From Eubacterium sp. (lineage in GTDB: Bacteria > Bacillota > Clostridia > Lachnospirales > CAG-274): a stretch of DNA of 8,610 nt. Location: the NCBI GenBank assembly GCA_020859645.1, contig JAJBVU010000055.1, positions 1 through 8,610 of the forward strand, given 5' to 3'. The notes beneath the pieces were generated by a model. The model was not told the DNA's origin. It worked only from the letters and a program-made list of their open reading frames with translations, and searched no databases. The position numbers and the translations under genes were made by a program. Positions 1 to 4,612 of the stretch are shown here, one piece after another (position 1 is the first letter of the stretch; every line of letters begins with the position of its first letter).

Positions 1-38
1 TTATATAATTGTATGGTGAGACGGCTGTTCACATATTT

Positions 39-66
39 TTGCTGTCTCTGTGGATAACGATATAAA
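39..66 (+). promoter_or_regulatory. Candidate sigma-A promoter of the SRP RNA gene
   Basis: TTGCTG (39-44) and TATAAA (61-66) are separated by 16 bp, giving a housekeeping-type -35/-10 pair. The predicted start, about 7 nt past the -10, falls at roughly 71-73, which is where the paired 5' end of the SRP RNA begins. That agreement is the main support. The -35 is only a partial match to TTGACA. The spacer contains a perfect DnaA box, listed separately. The promoter may also supply dnaX, because there is almost no room for another promoter between the terminator at 359-385 and the dnaX start. Confidence 0.55.
49..57 (-). promoter_or_regulatory. Perfect consensus DnaA box in the SRP RNA promoter spacer
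   Basis: The + strand reads TGTGGATAA, so the minus strand reads TTATCCACA, the high-affinity DnaA box consensus. It lies between the proposed -35 and -10, where a bound protein would be expected to block RNA polymerase. A degenerate match with two mismatches to TTATNCACA (CTGTTCACA, 25-33, + strand) lies 15 bp upstream. A perfect 9-mer on either strand is expected about 0.07 times by chance in a window this size. That is suggestive, not conclusive, and binding is inferred only. Confidence 0.4.
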
Positions 67-70
67 GTTT

Positions 71-340
71 CCCGCACGGACCGGGGAGCCAGCGGTGCCC
101 TGTAACCTGCAATCCGCTAAAGCAGGGGGATATGCCGCTTTCCGAGGTTTGCTGACGGGGGGTCTGCCTTTTGTAAGTGGTGTTGACGAATGAGTCTTAC
201 ACAACAGAACTTTGCGAACCGTGTCAGGTCTTGACGGAAGCAGCACTAAGTAAAGCCGCCTGTGTGTTGTGAGGCAGCTTGTTCCGAGCTAACTGCAAAA
301 GTAACGCCTTCGGCAGCCTATCGAAGAAGCGGCGTGCGGG
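71..340 (+). ncRNA. ffs: Signal recognition particle RNA, large bacterial type (4.5S/scRNA)
   Basis: This is the RNA scaffold of the signal recognition particle, which binds Ffh (SRP54) and targets nascent membrane and secreted proteins to the membrane. The ends pair as helix 1: CCCGCACG (71-78) with CGTGCGGG (333-340). An Alu domain is visible near the 5' end, with the conserved GGTGCCCTGTAACC stretch (94-107) followed by AATCCGCT. Helix 5 pairing is visible as GCCGCTT (134-140) with AAGCGGC (327-333). The apical S domain has the strongly conserved GTCAGGTC (223-230) and GAAGCAGC (237-244) strands. The length of about 270 nt matches the Bacillus/Clostridia large form rather than the ~114-nt E. 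coli form. The helix 8 loop is UGAC (232-235) closed by U-G, an URRC-type loop in place of the commoner GGAA. Placement directly before dnaX-yaaK-recR matches the B. subtilis scr locus. The exact ends could differ by a few bases. Confidence 0.93.
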
Positions 341-348
341 ATTTTTTT
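333..348 (+). terminator. Helix 1 plus T-tract at the SRP RNA 3' end
   Basis: The 3' strand of the closing helix, CGTGCGGG (333-340), is followed by A and then seven T residues (342-348). Its pairing partner lies at the far 5' end of the RNA (71-78), so this is not a classical local hairpin. The GC-rich helix followed by a U-tract probably still contributes to termination or marks the 3' processing site. A more standard terminator follows 11 nt later. Confidence 0.5.
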
Positions 349-358
349 AAATAAATTT

Positions 359-385
359 AAGCGGCTTTGTGCCGCTTTTCTTTTT
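359..385 (+). terminator. Intrinsic terminator between the SRP RNA and dnaX
   Basis: AAGCGGC (359-365) and GCCGCTT (371-377) form a perfect 7-bp stem around the loop TTTGT, followed by a T-rich tail (TTCTTTTT, 378-385). This is a standard Rho-independent terminator. It ends immediately before the dnaX ribosome binding site (386-390), so dnaX must be reached by read-through, by RNA processing, or from a start site inside the SRP RNA region. Pairing of this stem could also influence access to the dnaX translation start. Confidence 0.8.
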
Positions 386-390
386 AGGTG
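386..390 (+). promoter_or_regulatory. dnaX ribosome binding site
   Basis: AGGTG lies 8 nt before the ATG at 399. Together with the family N-terminus it fixes the dnaX start there. The in-frame GTG at 369 lies inside the terminator hairpin and has no Shine-Dalgarno sequence. Confidence 0.65.
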
Positions 391-398
391 TATGCAAT

Positions 399-2003
399 AT
401 GGAATATACGGCTCTTTACAGAAAGCTGAGACCCAAAACCTTCAGCGAAATCATAGGACAGGAGCATATTGTTAAAACTCTTTTAAACCAGCTTGTTTCA
501 AACAGGGTGAGCCACGCCTATCTTTTCTGCGGAACAAGGGGAACGGGCAAGACCTCAACGGCTAAAATCTTTGCCAAAGCCATTAACTGTGAAAACAGCG
601 AGGGCGGCGAGCCATGCGGAAAATGCGAAATGTGCTTAAGCGCAGACTCGGGCAGAAGCTTTAACATTTTCGAAATCGATGCCGCAAGCAACAACGGCGT
701 CGAAAACATAAGAGAGCTGAGAGACGAGGTTAATTATCCTCCGGCAGCAGGCAAATATAAGGTCTATATTATAGACGAGGTTCATATGCTTTCTATTGCG
801 GCGTTTAATGCCCTGCTTAAAACTCTTGAGGAGCCTCCTGCCCATGTTGTATTTATTTTGGCTACCACCGACCCTCAAAAGGTGCCTGTTACAATAGTTT
901 CAAGGTGTCAGCGGTTTGATTTTAAGAGAATAGGGGCTGAAACAATTGCCGAAACACTTAAAAAGCATATGGATAACGAGGGTGTTGCCATTACGGACGA
1001 GGCTTTGAGAGTTATAAGCGGCGTCTGCGACGGAGCAATGAGAGACGCTCTCAGCATACTTGACAGATGTATTTCATATTATTACGGAGAGGAAATAACA
1101 AAGGACAAGGTTCTTGAGGTTATAGGCTCTGCGGATAAAACCGTTTTTTTCGAGCTTGCAGACAGCGTCTGCGGTTTTGACACGGCAAAAAGTCTTAAGA
1201 TTATTGAAAAATGCTTTGAAGAGGGCAGAGACTTAAACCGCTTTGTGGGCGATTTTGTTGTGCATTTGAGAAATGTTTTGCTTGCGAAGCAGACCGACGA
1301 AACGGGAGCAGCTCTTGACTATTCAGCTGAAAATGTAAAAAGGCTTAAGGCTCAGGCGTCGGGAATTGAAAGTGCAAGGCTTATAGAGCTTATCTCAGGC
1401 TTTTCGGAGCTTCTTAACAATATGAAATATTCCGACAATGTAAAAATAATGTTGGAGGTCTATATAGTCAGGGTTACAAACCCGGCGGCTGATACAGGCA
1501 GTTCCCTTGTTTCCAGAATAGAACAGCTTGAAAAGCTTGTCGAAAGCGGCGCTTTGGCGGCGGTTCCGGCGGAAAAGCCGAAGGAAGAAGCGAAACCTAA
1601 AGAGGAACAGCCTGTAATCGAAAAGGCGGCTCCGGCGGATATTGACAGGGCTGTTAAGCAGTTCGGCAAAATAAGAGCATATTTCAAAAATCCGCCCTTT
1701 TCAATATTTGTTAAAGAGGTTAAGGCAGGATATTTAAACGGCGACAAGGTTTTTCTTGTGTGCGAAAGTCCGGCGCTCTATGACTTCTGTTTAAAAAGGC
1801 TTTGGGCTTTTGAAGAAGCCGGAAAAGCGGTTTTCGGCTGTGAGCTTAAATTCGAGCCTATTCTTAAAGAGGATTATGACACAAGGCATAAAACCCTTTA
1901 CGGAAGAAAAGACGGCTTTGAAGCGGATAAGGACGAAATAAGCGATGACAACGCAGAGGACTTTATTAAAAAAGTAAATTTTAACGTAGAAATAGAAGAA
2001 TGA
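399..2003 (+). CDS. dnaX: DNA polymerase III subunit gamma/tau (clamp loader ATPase)
   Basis: DnaX is the ATPase core of the clamp loader, which opens and places the beta sliding clamp on primed DNA. Visible elements (534-aa numbering) are: the family N-terminus MEYTALYRKLRP; Walker A GTRGTGKT (45-52); a four-Cys zinc module (C64, C73, C76, C79); Walker B IIDEVH (124-129); sensor 1 LATTDP (154-159); the SRC motif with the arginine finger (168-170); and sensor 2 GAMRDALS (212-219). Domain III follows to about residue 360. A charged Lys/Glu/Pro linker (390-412) then leads to a tau-like C-terminal region (about 413-534) that in this family contacts the replicative polymerase. An upstream in-frame GTG at 369 would add ten residues, but it lies in a terminator stem-loop, and the ATG at 399 has an SD. 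I see no classical A AAA AAG frameshift site, so a single tau-length product is likely. dnaX heads the replication/repair run that includes ebfC and recR. Confidence 0.96.
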   Translation: MEYTALYRKLRPKTFSEIIGQEHIVKTLLNQLVSNRVSHAYLFCGTRGTGKTSTAKIFAKAINCENSEGGEPCGKCEMCLSADSGRSFNIFEIDAASNNGVENIRELRDEVNYPPAAGKYKVYIIDEVHMLSIAAFNALLKTLEEPPAHVVFILATTDPQKVPVTIVSRCQRFDFKRIGAETIAETLKKHMDNEGVAITDEALRVISGVCDGAMRDALSILDRCISYYYGEEITKDKVLEVIGSADKTVFFELADSVCGFDTAKSLKIIEKCFEEGRDLNRFVGDFVVHLRNVLLAKQTDETGAALDYSAENVKRLKAQASGIESARLIELISGFSELLNNMKYSDNVKIMLEVYIVRVTNPAADTGSSLVSRIEQLEKLVESGALAAVPAEKPKEEAKPKEEQPVIEKAAPADIDRAVKQFGKIRAYFKNPPFSIFVKEVKAGYLNGDKVFLVCESPALYDFCLKRLWAFEEAGKAVFGCELKFEPILKEDYDTRHKTLYGRKDGFEADKDEISDDNAEDFIKKVNFNVEIEE

Positions 2004-2054
2004 CATAAAAACAATTACATTCTTTAATATATATTATAATAGGAGGCAACTTTT

Positions 2055-2405
2055 ATGGCAAAAGGCGGTTTCGGCGGCTACGGCGGTATGGGCGGAATGA
2101 ATATGAACAACCTTATGAAGCAGGCTCAAAAAATGCAGAAGCAAATGGCTGACGCTCAAAAGGAGCTTGAAGAGAAGGAATTTGAAATTACCTCAGGCGG
2201 CGGCGCCGTTAAGGTAATAATCAGCGGAAATAAGACAGTTAAAAAGATAGAAATTTCAGAAGACGTGGTTGACCCCGACGATGTTGAAATGCTTGAGGAT
2301 TTGGTTTTAACAGCTGTTAATGAAGCTATCAGAACAGTTGAAGAAGCCGCCGCAGGCAATATGAGCAAAATCACCGGTGTCGGGGGTATTCCCGGATTAT
2401 TTTAA
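2055..2405 (+). CDS. ebfC: YbaB/EbfC family nucleoid-associated protein
   Basis: This small DNA-binding protein of the YbaB/EbfC family (YaaK in B. subtilis) is thought to dimerise and coat or bend nucleoid DNA. The protein has 116 residues, slightly longer than many members because of a Gly/Met-rich N-terminus (residues 4-16). The conserved NLMKQAQKMQKQM helix lies at 19-31, followed by a Glu/Lys-rich helix (32-43). A beta-sheet core follows with the SGGGAVKVIISGN region (47-59) and DPDDVEMLEDL (73-83), and the C-terminus has the MSKITGVGGIPGLF-type tail (103-116). AGGAGG (2041-2046) lies 8 nt before the ATG. The gene lies 51 bp after dnaX and 12 bp before recR, the standard Firmicute order, which suggests a role alongside replication and RecR-dependent repair. 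The family assignment is secure; the exact cellular role is poorly defined generally. Confidence 0.94.
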   Translation: MAKGGFGGYGGMGGMNMNNLMKQAQKMQKQMADAQKELEEKEFEITSGGGAVKVIISGNKTVKKIEISEDVVDPDDVEMLEDLVLTAVNEAIRTVEEAAAGNMSKITGVGGIPGLF

Positions 2406-2417
2406 GGAGCGTTCCTT

Positions 2418-3014
2418 ATGAACTATTACGGAGAAGCCGTAACAAAATTAATCGAAGAGCTTGGCAGACTGCCGGGAATTGGGGGGAAGTCGGCTCAGAG
2501 GCTTGCCTTTCATATTATAAACGGCTCTGAGGAAAACGCCGAAGCCTTGGCGCAGGCTATTTTGGAAGCCAAAAGAACAATAAGGCTGTGCCCTGTCTGC
2601 TGTAATTTAACCGACGGAGAAATCTGCAATGTTTGCAAAAACCCAAACAGAGACGGCGGCTTAATTATGGCGGTGGAAAGCCCAAGAGATATGGCGGCTT
2701 ATGAAAAAACAGGGGAGTTTAAGGGTAAATATCATATCCTTCACGGAACAATTTCCCCCATTAACGGAATAGGTCCCGACAAGCTTAAAATAAAGGAGCT
2801 TTTGAAAAGGCTTGACGGCAGTGTCAGAGAGGTTATAATAGCCACAAACCCCAATGTTGAGGGAGAGGCTACGGCAATGTATCTTTCCGGGCTATTAAAG
2901 CCCTTGGGGGTTAAGGTGACAAGAATTGCCAGCGGAGTACCCATAGGGGGCAGTCTTGAATATGTTGACGACGTTACGCTGTCAAAGGCTCTTGAATACA
3001 GAACGGAGATGTAA
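2418..3014 (+). CDS. recR: Recombination mediator protein RecR
   Basis: RecR works with RecO (and RecF) to load RecA onto SSB-coated single-stranded DNA during gap repair. The 198-residue length is exactly typical. Elements in order are: an N-terminal helix-hairpin-helix DNA-binding region (LGRLPGIGGKSAQRLAFH, 15-32); a four-Cys zinc finger (C58, C61, C70, C73); a Toprim domain starting at MAVESPRD (84-91) and continuing through ATNPNVEGEAT (142-152); and the C-terminal Walker B-like segment GVPIGGSLEYVDDVTL (173-188). An additional Cys (C62) sits next to the zinc ligand C61; I attach no function to it. The SD AAGGAG (2404-2409) overlaps the ebfC stop codon, indicating translation within one operon. 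The end of recR carries the SD for thyX. Confidence 0.97.
   Translation: MNYYGEAVTKLIEELGRLPGIGGKSAQRLAFHIINGSEENAEALAQAILEAKRTIRLCPVCCNLTDGEICNVCKNPNRDGGLIMAVESPRDMAAYEKTGEFKGKYHILHGTISPINGIGPDKLKIKELLKRLDGSVREVIIATNPNVEGEATAMYLSGLLKPLGVKVTRIASGVPIGGSLEYVDDVTLSKALEYRTEM
3005..3008 (+). promoter_or_regulatory. thyX ribosome binding site inside the recR 3' end
   Basis: GGAG lies within the last codons of recR, 9 nt before a TTG at 3018. No ATG or GTG in the thyX frame is better placed. The first in-frame ATG is at codon 20 and would remove the N-terminal strand of the ThyX fold. Confidence 0.65.
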
Positions 3015-3017
3015 ATT

Positions 3018-3650
3018 TTGAAGGTAATAAAGCCGTATTATGTTATTGAAGATGAAATCGATTCAAAAAAAATAATGGGTGCCGTTGAAAAAGCAGGCAG
3101 AACCTGTTATAAAAGCGAAGCAGGCATTAAGGACGGCTCCGCCGAGAGGTTTATTGCTTCTATAATTAAAAGAGGTCACGAGTCTGTTTTGGAACACGAA
3201 AAAATCACTGTCAGATTTATATGCGACAGAGGTGTTACCCACGAAATCGTAAGACACAGAGTGGCAAGCTATTCTCAGGAGTCTACCCGTTACTGCAATT
3301 ACAGCGGCGATAAGTTCGGAAACGAGCTTACATTCATTAAGCCCTGTTTTTGGAATGAAGCTGATGAAGGCTATAAGCTTTGGGCTGAAACAATGGCTTT
3401 TATAGAAAAGAAATATTTTGAACTTATTGAAGCAGGAGCAAGCCCCGAGCAGGCGAGAGATATTTTGCCCAATTCATTAAAAACCGAAATTGTGGTCACT
3501 ATGAACCTGAGAGAATGGAGACATTTTTTCAAGCTCAGAACGGAAAAGGCGGCTCACCCCCAAATAAGAGAGGTTGCCGCACCTCTTCTTGAAGAGCTTA
3601 AGGAAAAGCTTCCCGTTGTTTTCGGGGATATAGAACCTTATAAGGAGTAA
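3018..3650 (+). CDS. thyX: Flavin-dependent thymidylate synthase ThyX
   Basis: ThyX makes dTMP from dUMP using FAD, NADPH and methylene-tetrahydrofolate, an alternative to ThyA that yields tetrahydrofolate rather than dihydrofolate. The diagnostic ThyX motif RHRxxS is present as RHRVAS (79-84), within the larger RHRVASYSQESTRY signature (79-92), whose Ser89 and Arg91 correspond to conserved substrate-site positions. The upstream EHEKITVRFICDRGVTHEIVRH (59-80) and the late NLREWRHFFKLR segment (163-174) are also typical of the family. The 210-residue length is within the usual range. Translation begins at TTG (3018), 3 bp after the recR stop, with GGAG at 3005-3008. Location among dnaX, ebfC and recR links dTMP supply to DNA synthesis and repair genes. 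The sequence shows no sign of damage. Whether the genome also has thyA cannot be seen here. Confidence 0.97.
   Translation: MKVIKPYYVIEDEIDSKKIMGAVEKAGRTCYKSEAGIKDGSAERFIASIIKRGHESVLEHEKITVRFICDRGVTHEIVRHRVASYSQESTRYCNYSGDKFGNELTFIKPCFWNEADEGYKLWAETMAFIEKKYFELIEAGASPEQARDILPNSLKTEIVVTMNLREWRHFFKLRTEKAAHPQIREVAAPLLEELKEKLPVVFGDIEPYKE
3642..3647 (+). promoter_or_regulatory. Ribosome binding site for the PAP2 phosphatase gene
   Basis: AAGGAG spans the last thyX codons, 9 nt before a TTG at 3657. The ATG at 3650 that overlaps the thyX stop is in another frame and hits a stop after seven codons. The TTG is therefore the best-supported start. Confidence 0.65.
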
Positions 3651-3656
3651 TGTGTA

Positions 3657-4178
3657 TTGAACAGAGTTTCTAAGCAGGATAAATTAGTAATGGAGTTTTT
3701 ACAGGAGAACTTTGACAGCCGTTTTTTAGACAAGGTTATGCCCCGCATTTCCGCAACGGCTAACGCAGGGCTTGTGTGGATACTTATTGCCTGTATTATG
3801 TTTATGTCTAATAAATATAAGGACACAAGCAAAATTTTGATTAAAGCTCTGCTTATTTCGACCTTTGTGTGTAATGTTGTTTTAAAGCCTCTTTTCGGCA
3901 GGGTCAGACCCTTTGACGCCATAGAAGGGGTTGAAAGCAAAATTAAGGAGCCCCATGACGGAAGCTTCCCTTCCGGTCATACTATGGCAAGCTTTGTGGC
4001 GGCTATGGTTATTTTCTGCGCTAACCCCATTTTGGGGCTTATAGCCTTCTGCCTTGCCTTTTTTATAGGGCTTTCAAGGCTTTATCTTCTGGTTCACTAC
4101 CCCAGTGATATTATTATAGGGTCGTGGCTTGGAGCATTTATAGGCGCACTTTCCATTTTCAGATTCGGAAAGGACTGA
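3657..4178 (+). CDS. PAP2-superfamily membrane phosphatase
   Basis: The full type 2 phosphatidic acid phosphatase signature is present in 173 residues: motif 1 from K77 to R84-P85 (KPLFGRVRP), motif 2 PSGH (105-108), and motif 3 SR at 140-141 with H147 and D151 (SRLYLLVHYPSD). These residues form the phosphate-binding and His-nucleophile site in the family. Hydrophobic segments at about 36-51, 61-77, 109-122, 124-139 and 152-167 indicate an integral membrane protein. Known substrates in this superfamily include undecaprenyl pyrophosphate, phosphatidylglycerophosphate and phosphatidic acid. The sequence alone does not separate these, although the compact size is compatible with a BcrC-like or generic lipid phosphatase. 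The start is TTG (3657), 6 bp after the thyX stop, with a strong SD; a downstream ATG at codon 12 is the alternative. Its presence in a replication/repair operon is probably co-transcription of convenience. Confidence 0.9.
   Translation: MNRVSKQDKLVMEFLQENFDSRFLDKVMPRISATANAGLVWILIACIMFMSNKYKDTSKILIKALLISTFVCNVVLKPLFGRVRPFDAIEGVESKIKEPHDGSFPSGHTMASFVAAMVIFCANPILGLIAFCLAFFIGLSRLYLLVHYPSDIIIGSWLGAFIGALSIFRFGKD
4169..4174 (+). promoter_or_regulatory. Ribosome binding site for the DUF503 gene
   Basis: AAAGGA lies inside the 3' end of the PAP2 gene, 10 nt before the TTG at 4185. The ATG at 4178 overlapping the PAP2 stop (TGATG) is out of frame with DUF503, so it is not the start of this gene. Confidence 0.55.
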
Positions 4179-4184
4179 TGAAGC

Positions 4185-4466
4185 TTGGTTATAGGCAGCT
4201 GTATATTAAAAATAAGAGTGCCATGGGTTAATTCTCTTAAGGAAAAGCGAATGGAGCTTAAGCGGATTGTGGAAAGAACAAAAAATAAGTTCAATTTGTC
4301 CGTTGCGGAGGTAGGCGAAAACGATAACCATAAGGTTATTGAAATAGGTATGTGCTGCGCCGCAAATGACAGGGGCTTTGCCGACAGCGTCATTGAAAAC
4401 GCCCTAAATTTTATCGAGAGAATAACCGACGGTGAAATTTTCGAAATTGTTAAAGAAATTTTATGA
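4185..4466 (+). CDS. DUF503 (YlxP-like) family protein
   Basis: This 93-residue protein matches the DUF503/YlxP family. It has an N-terminal beta strand, the SLKEKR motif (17-22) followed by a basic helix, and the AEVGENDNHK segment (41-50), which corresponds to the family's AEVG-x2-D core. A second strand IEIGMCCAAND (52-62) and a C-terminal helix complete the small alpha/beta fold. The biochemical role of the family is not established. In B. subtilis ylxP lies in the nusA-infB-rbfA cluster, which has led to suggestions of a ribosome-related role; here it is instead the last gene of the dnaX-recR-thyX run. The start is TTG (4185), 6 bp after the PAP2 stop, the third TTG start in succession. 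No strong hairpin terminator directly follows the stop codon. Confidence 0.87.
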   Translation: MVIGSCILKIRVPWVNSLKEKRMELKRIVERTKNKFNLSVAEVGENDNHKVIEIGMCCAANDRGFADSVIENALNFIERITDGEIFEIVKEIL

Positions 4467-4483
4467 TTTTTCAGACTTTTTTC

Positions 4484-4512
4484 TTTACAAATTCGTAAAA
4501 ATAGTATATAAA
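4484..4512 (+). promoter_or_regulatory. Promoter of the tig-clpP-clpX operon
   Basis: TTTACA (4484-4489) and TATAAA (4507-4512) are 17 bp apart, five of six matches each to the housekeeping consensus at ideal spacing. Transcription should start near 4519, giving a leader of about 94 nt before tig. A small inverted repeat, TTTAC-N6-GTAAA (4484-4499), overlaps the -35 and could be an operator, though it is short. No CtsR heptad repeat (GGTCAAA) or CIRCE element is visible here. Confidence 0.7.
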
Positions 4513-4518
4513 TAGTAG

Positions 4519-4577
4519 TTAAGACAAAGCGTTGCCGAAATTCATTTGCAAAAACGGGCAATTTCGCTTTTAAGACA
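4519..4577 (+). repeat. 8-bp direct repeat TTAAGACA flanking a leader hairpin
   Basis: TTAAGACA occurs at 4519-4526 and again at 4570-4577, 51 bp apart, bracketing the inverted-repeat structure in the tig leader. The layout resembles a target-site duplication around a tiny inverted-repeat insertion, or a pair of binding sites. At 43 bp the enclosed segment is much smaller than usual miniature transposable elements, so this is noted as a pattern, not called as one. Confidence 0.45.
4526..4570 (+). promoter_or_regulatory. Structured tig leader with two mutually exclusive hairpins
   Basis: One fold pairs AAAGCG+TTGCC (4526-4536) with GGCAA (4557-4561) and CGCTTT (4565-4570), 11 bp with a TTT bulge on the 3' side. 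A competing fold pairs CGAAATT (4536-4542) with AATTTCG (4560-4566). Both use the same bases and cannot form together. The first fold ends in only four T residues, so as a terminator it would be weak. It might serve as a leader control element, a stabilising 5' structure, or a weak terminator for transcripts from DUF503. Function is inferred. Confidence 0.4.
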
Positions 4578-4612
4578 TAAGTAAACTAAAAATTTTAGGA
4601 GGAAAATTAAAA

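Noticed and set aside
1..246. 81-codon minus-strand open frame at the window start
   Set aside because: It lies across the SRP RNA gene, has no family resemblance, and conflicts with clear RNA structure on the + strand.
957..965. Possible dnaX frameshift site (CTTAAAAAG) giving a short gamma product
   Set aside because: It is not the canonical A AAA AAG heptamer, lies early in the ATPase domain rather than after it, and no supporting stem-loop or SD was evident.
2000..2040. Promoter-like elements before ebfC (TATAAT at 2035-2040; ATGACA-N17-TTTAAT at 2000-2028)
   Set aside because: The TATAAT abuts the SD at 2041, so a transcript from it would lose the ribosome binding site. The alternative pair is possible but AT-rich sequence here makes it weak; operon transcription from upstream is sufficient.
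4178..4231. 17-residue mini-ORF whose ATG overlaps the PAP2 stop (TGATG)
   Set aside because: It is out of frame with DUF503, poorly spaced from the SD, and fully inside the DUF503 coding region.
4097..4561. 154-codon minus-strand open frame
   Set aside because: It is antisense to the end of the PAP2 gene, all of DUF503 and the tig promoter; it has no recognisable protein features.
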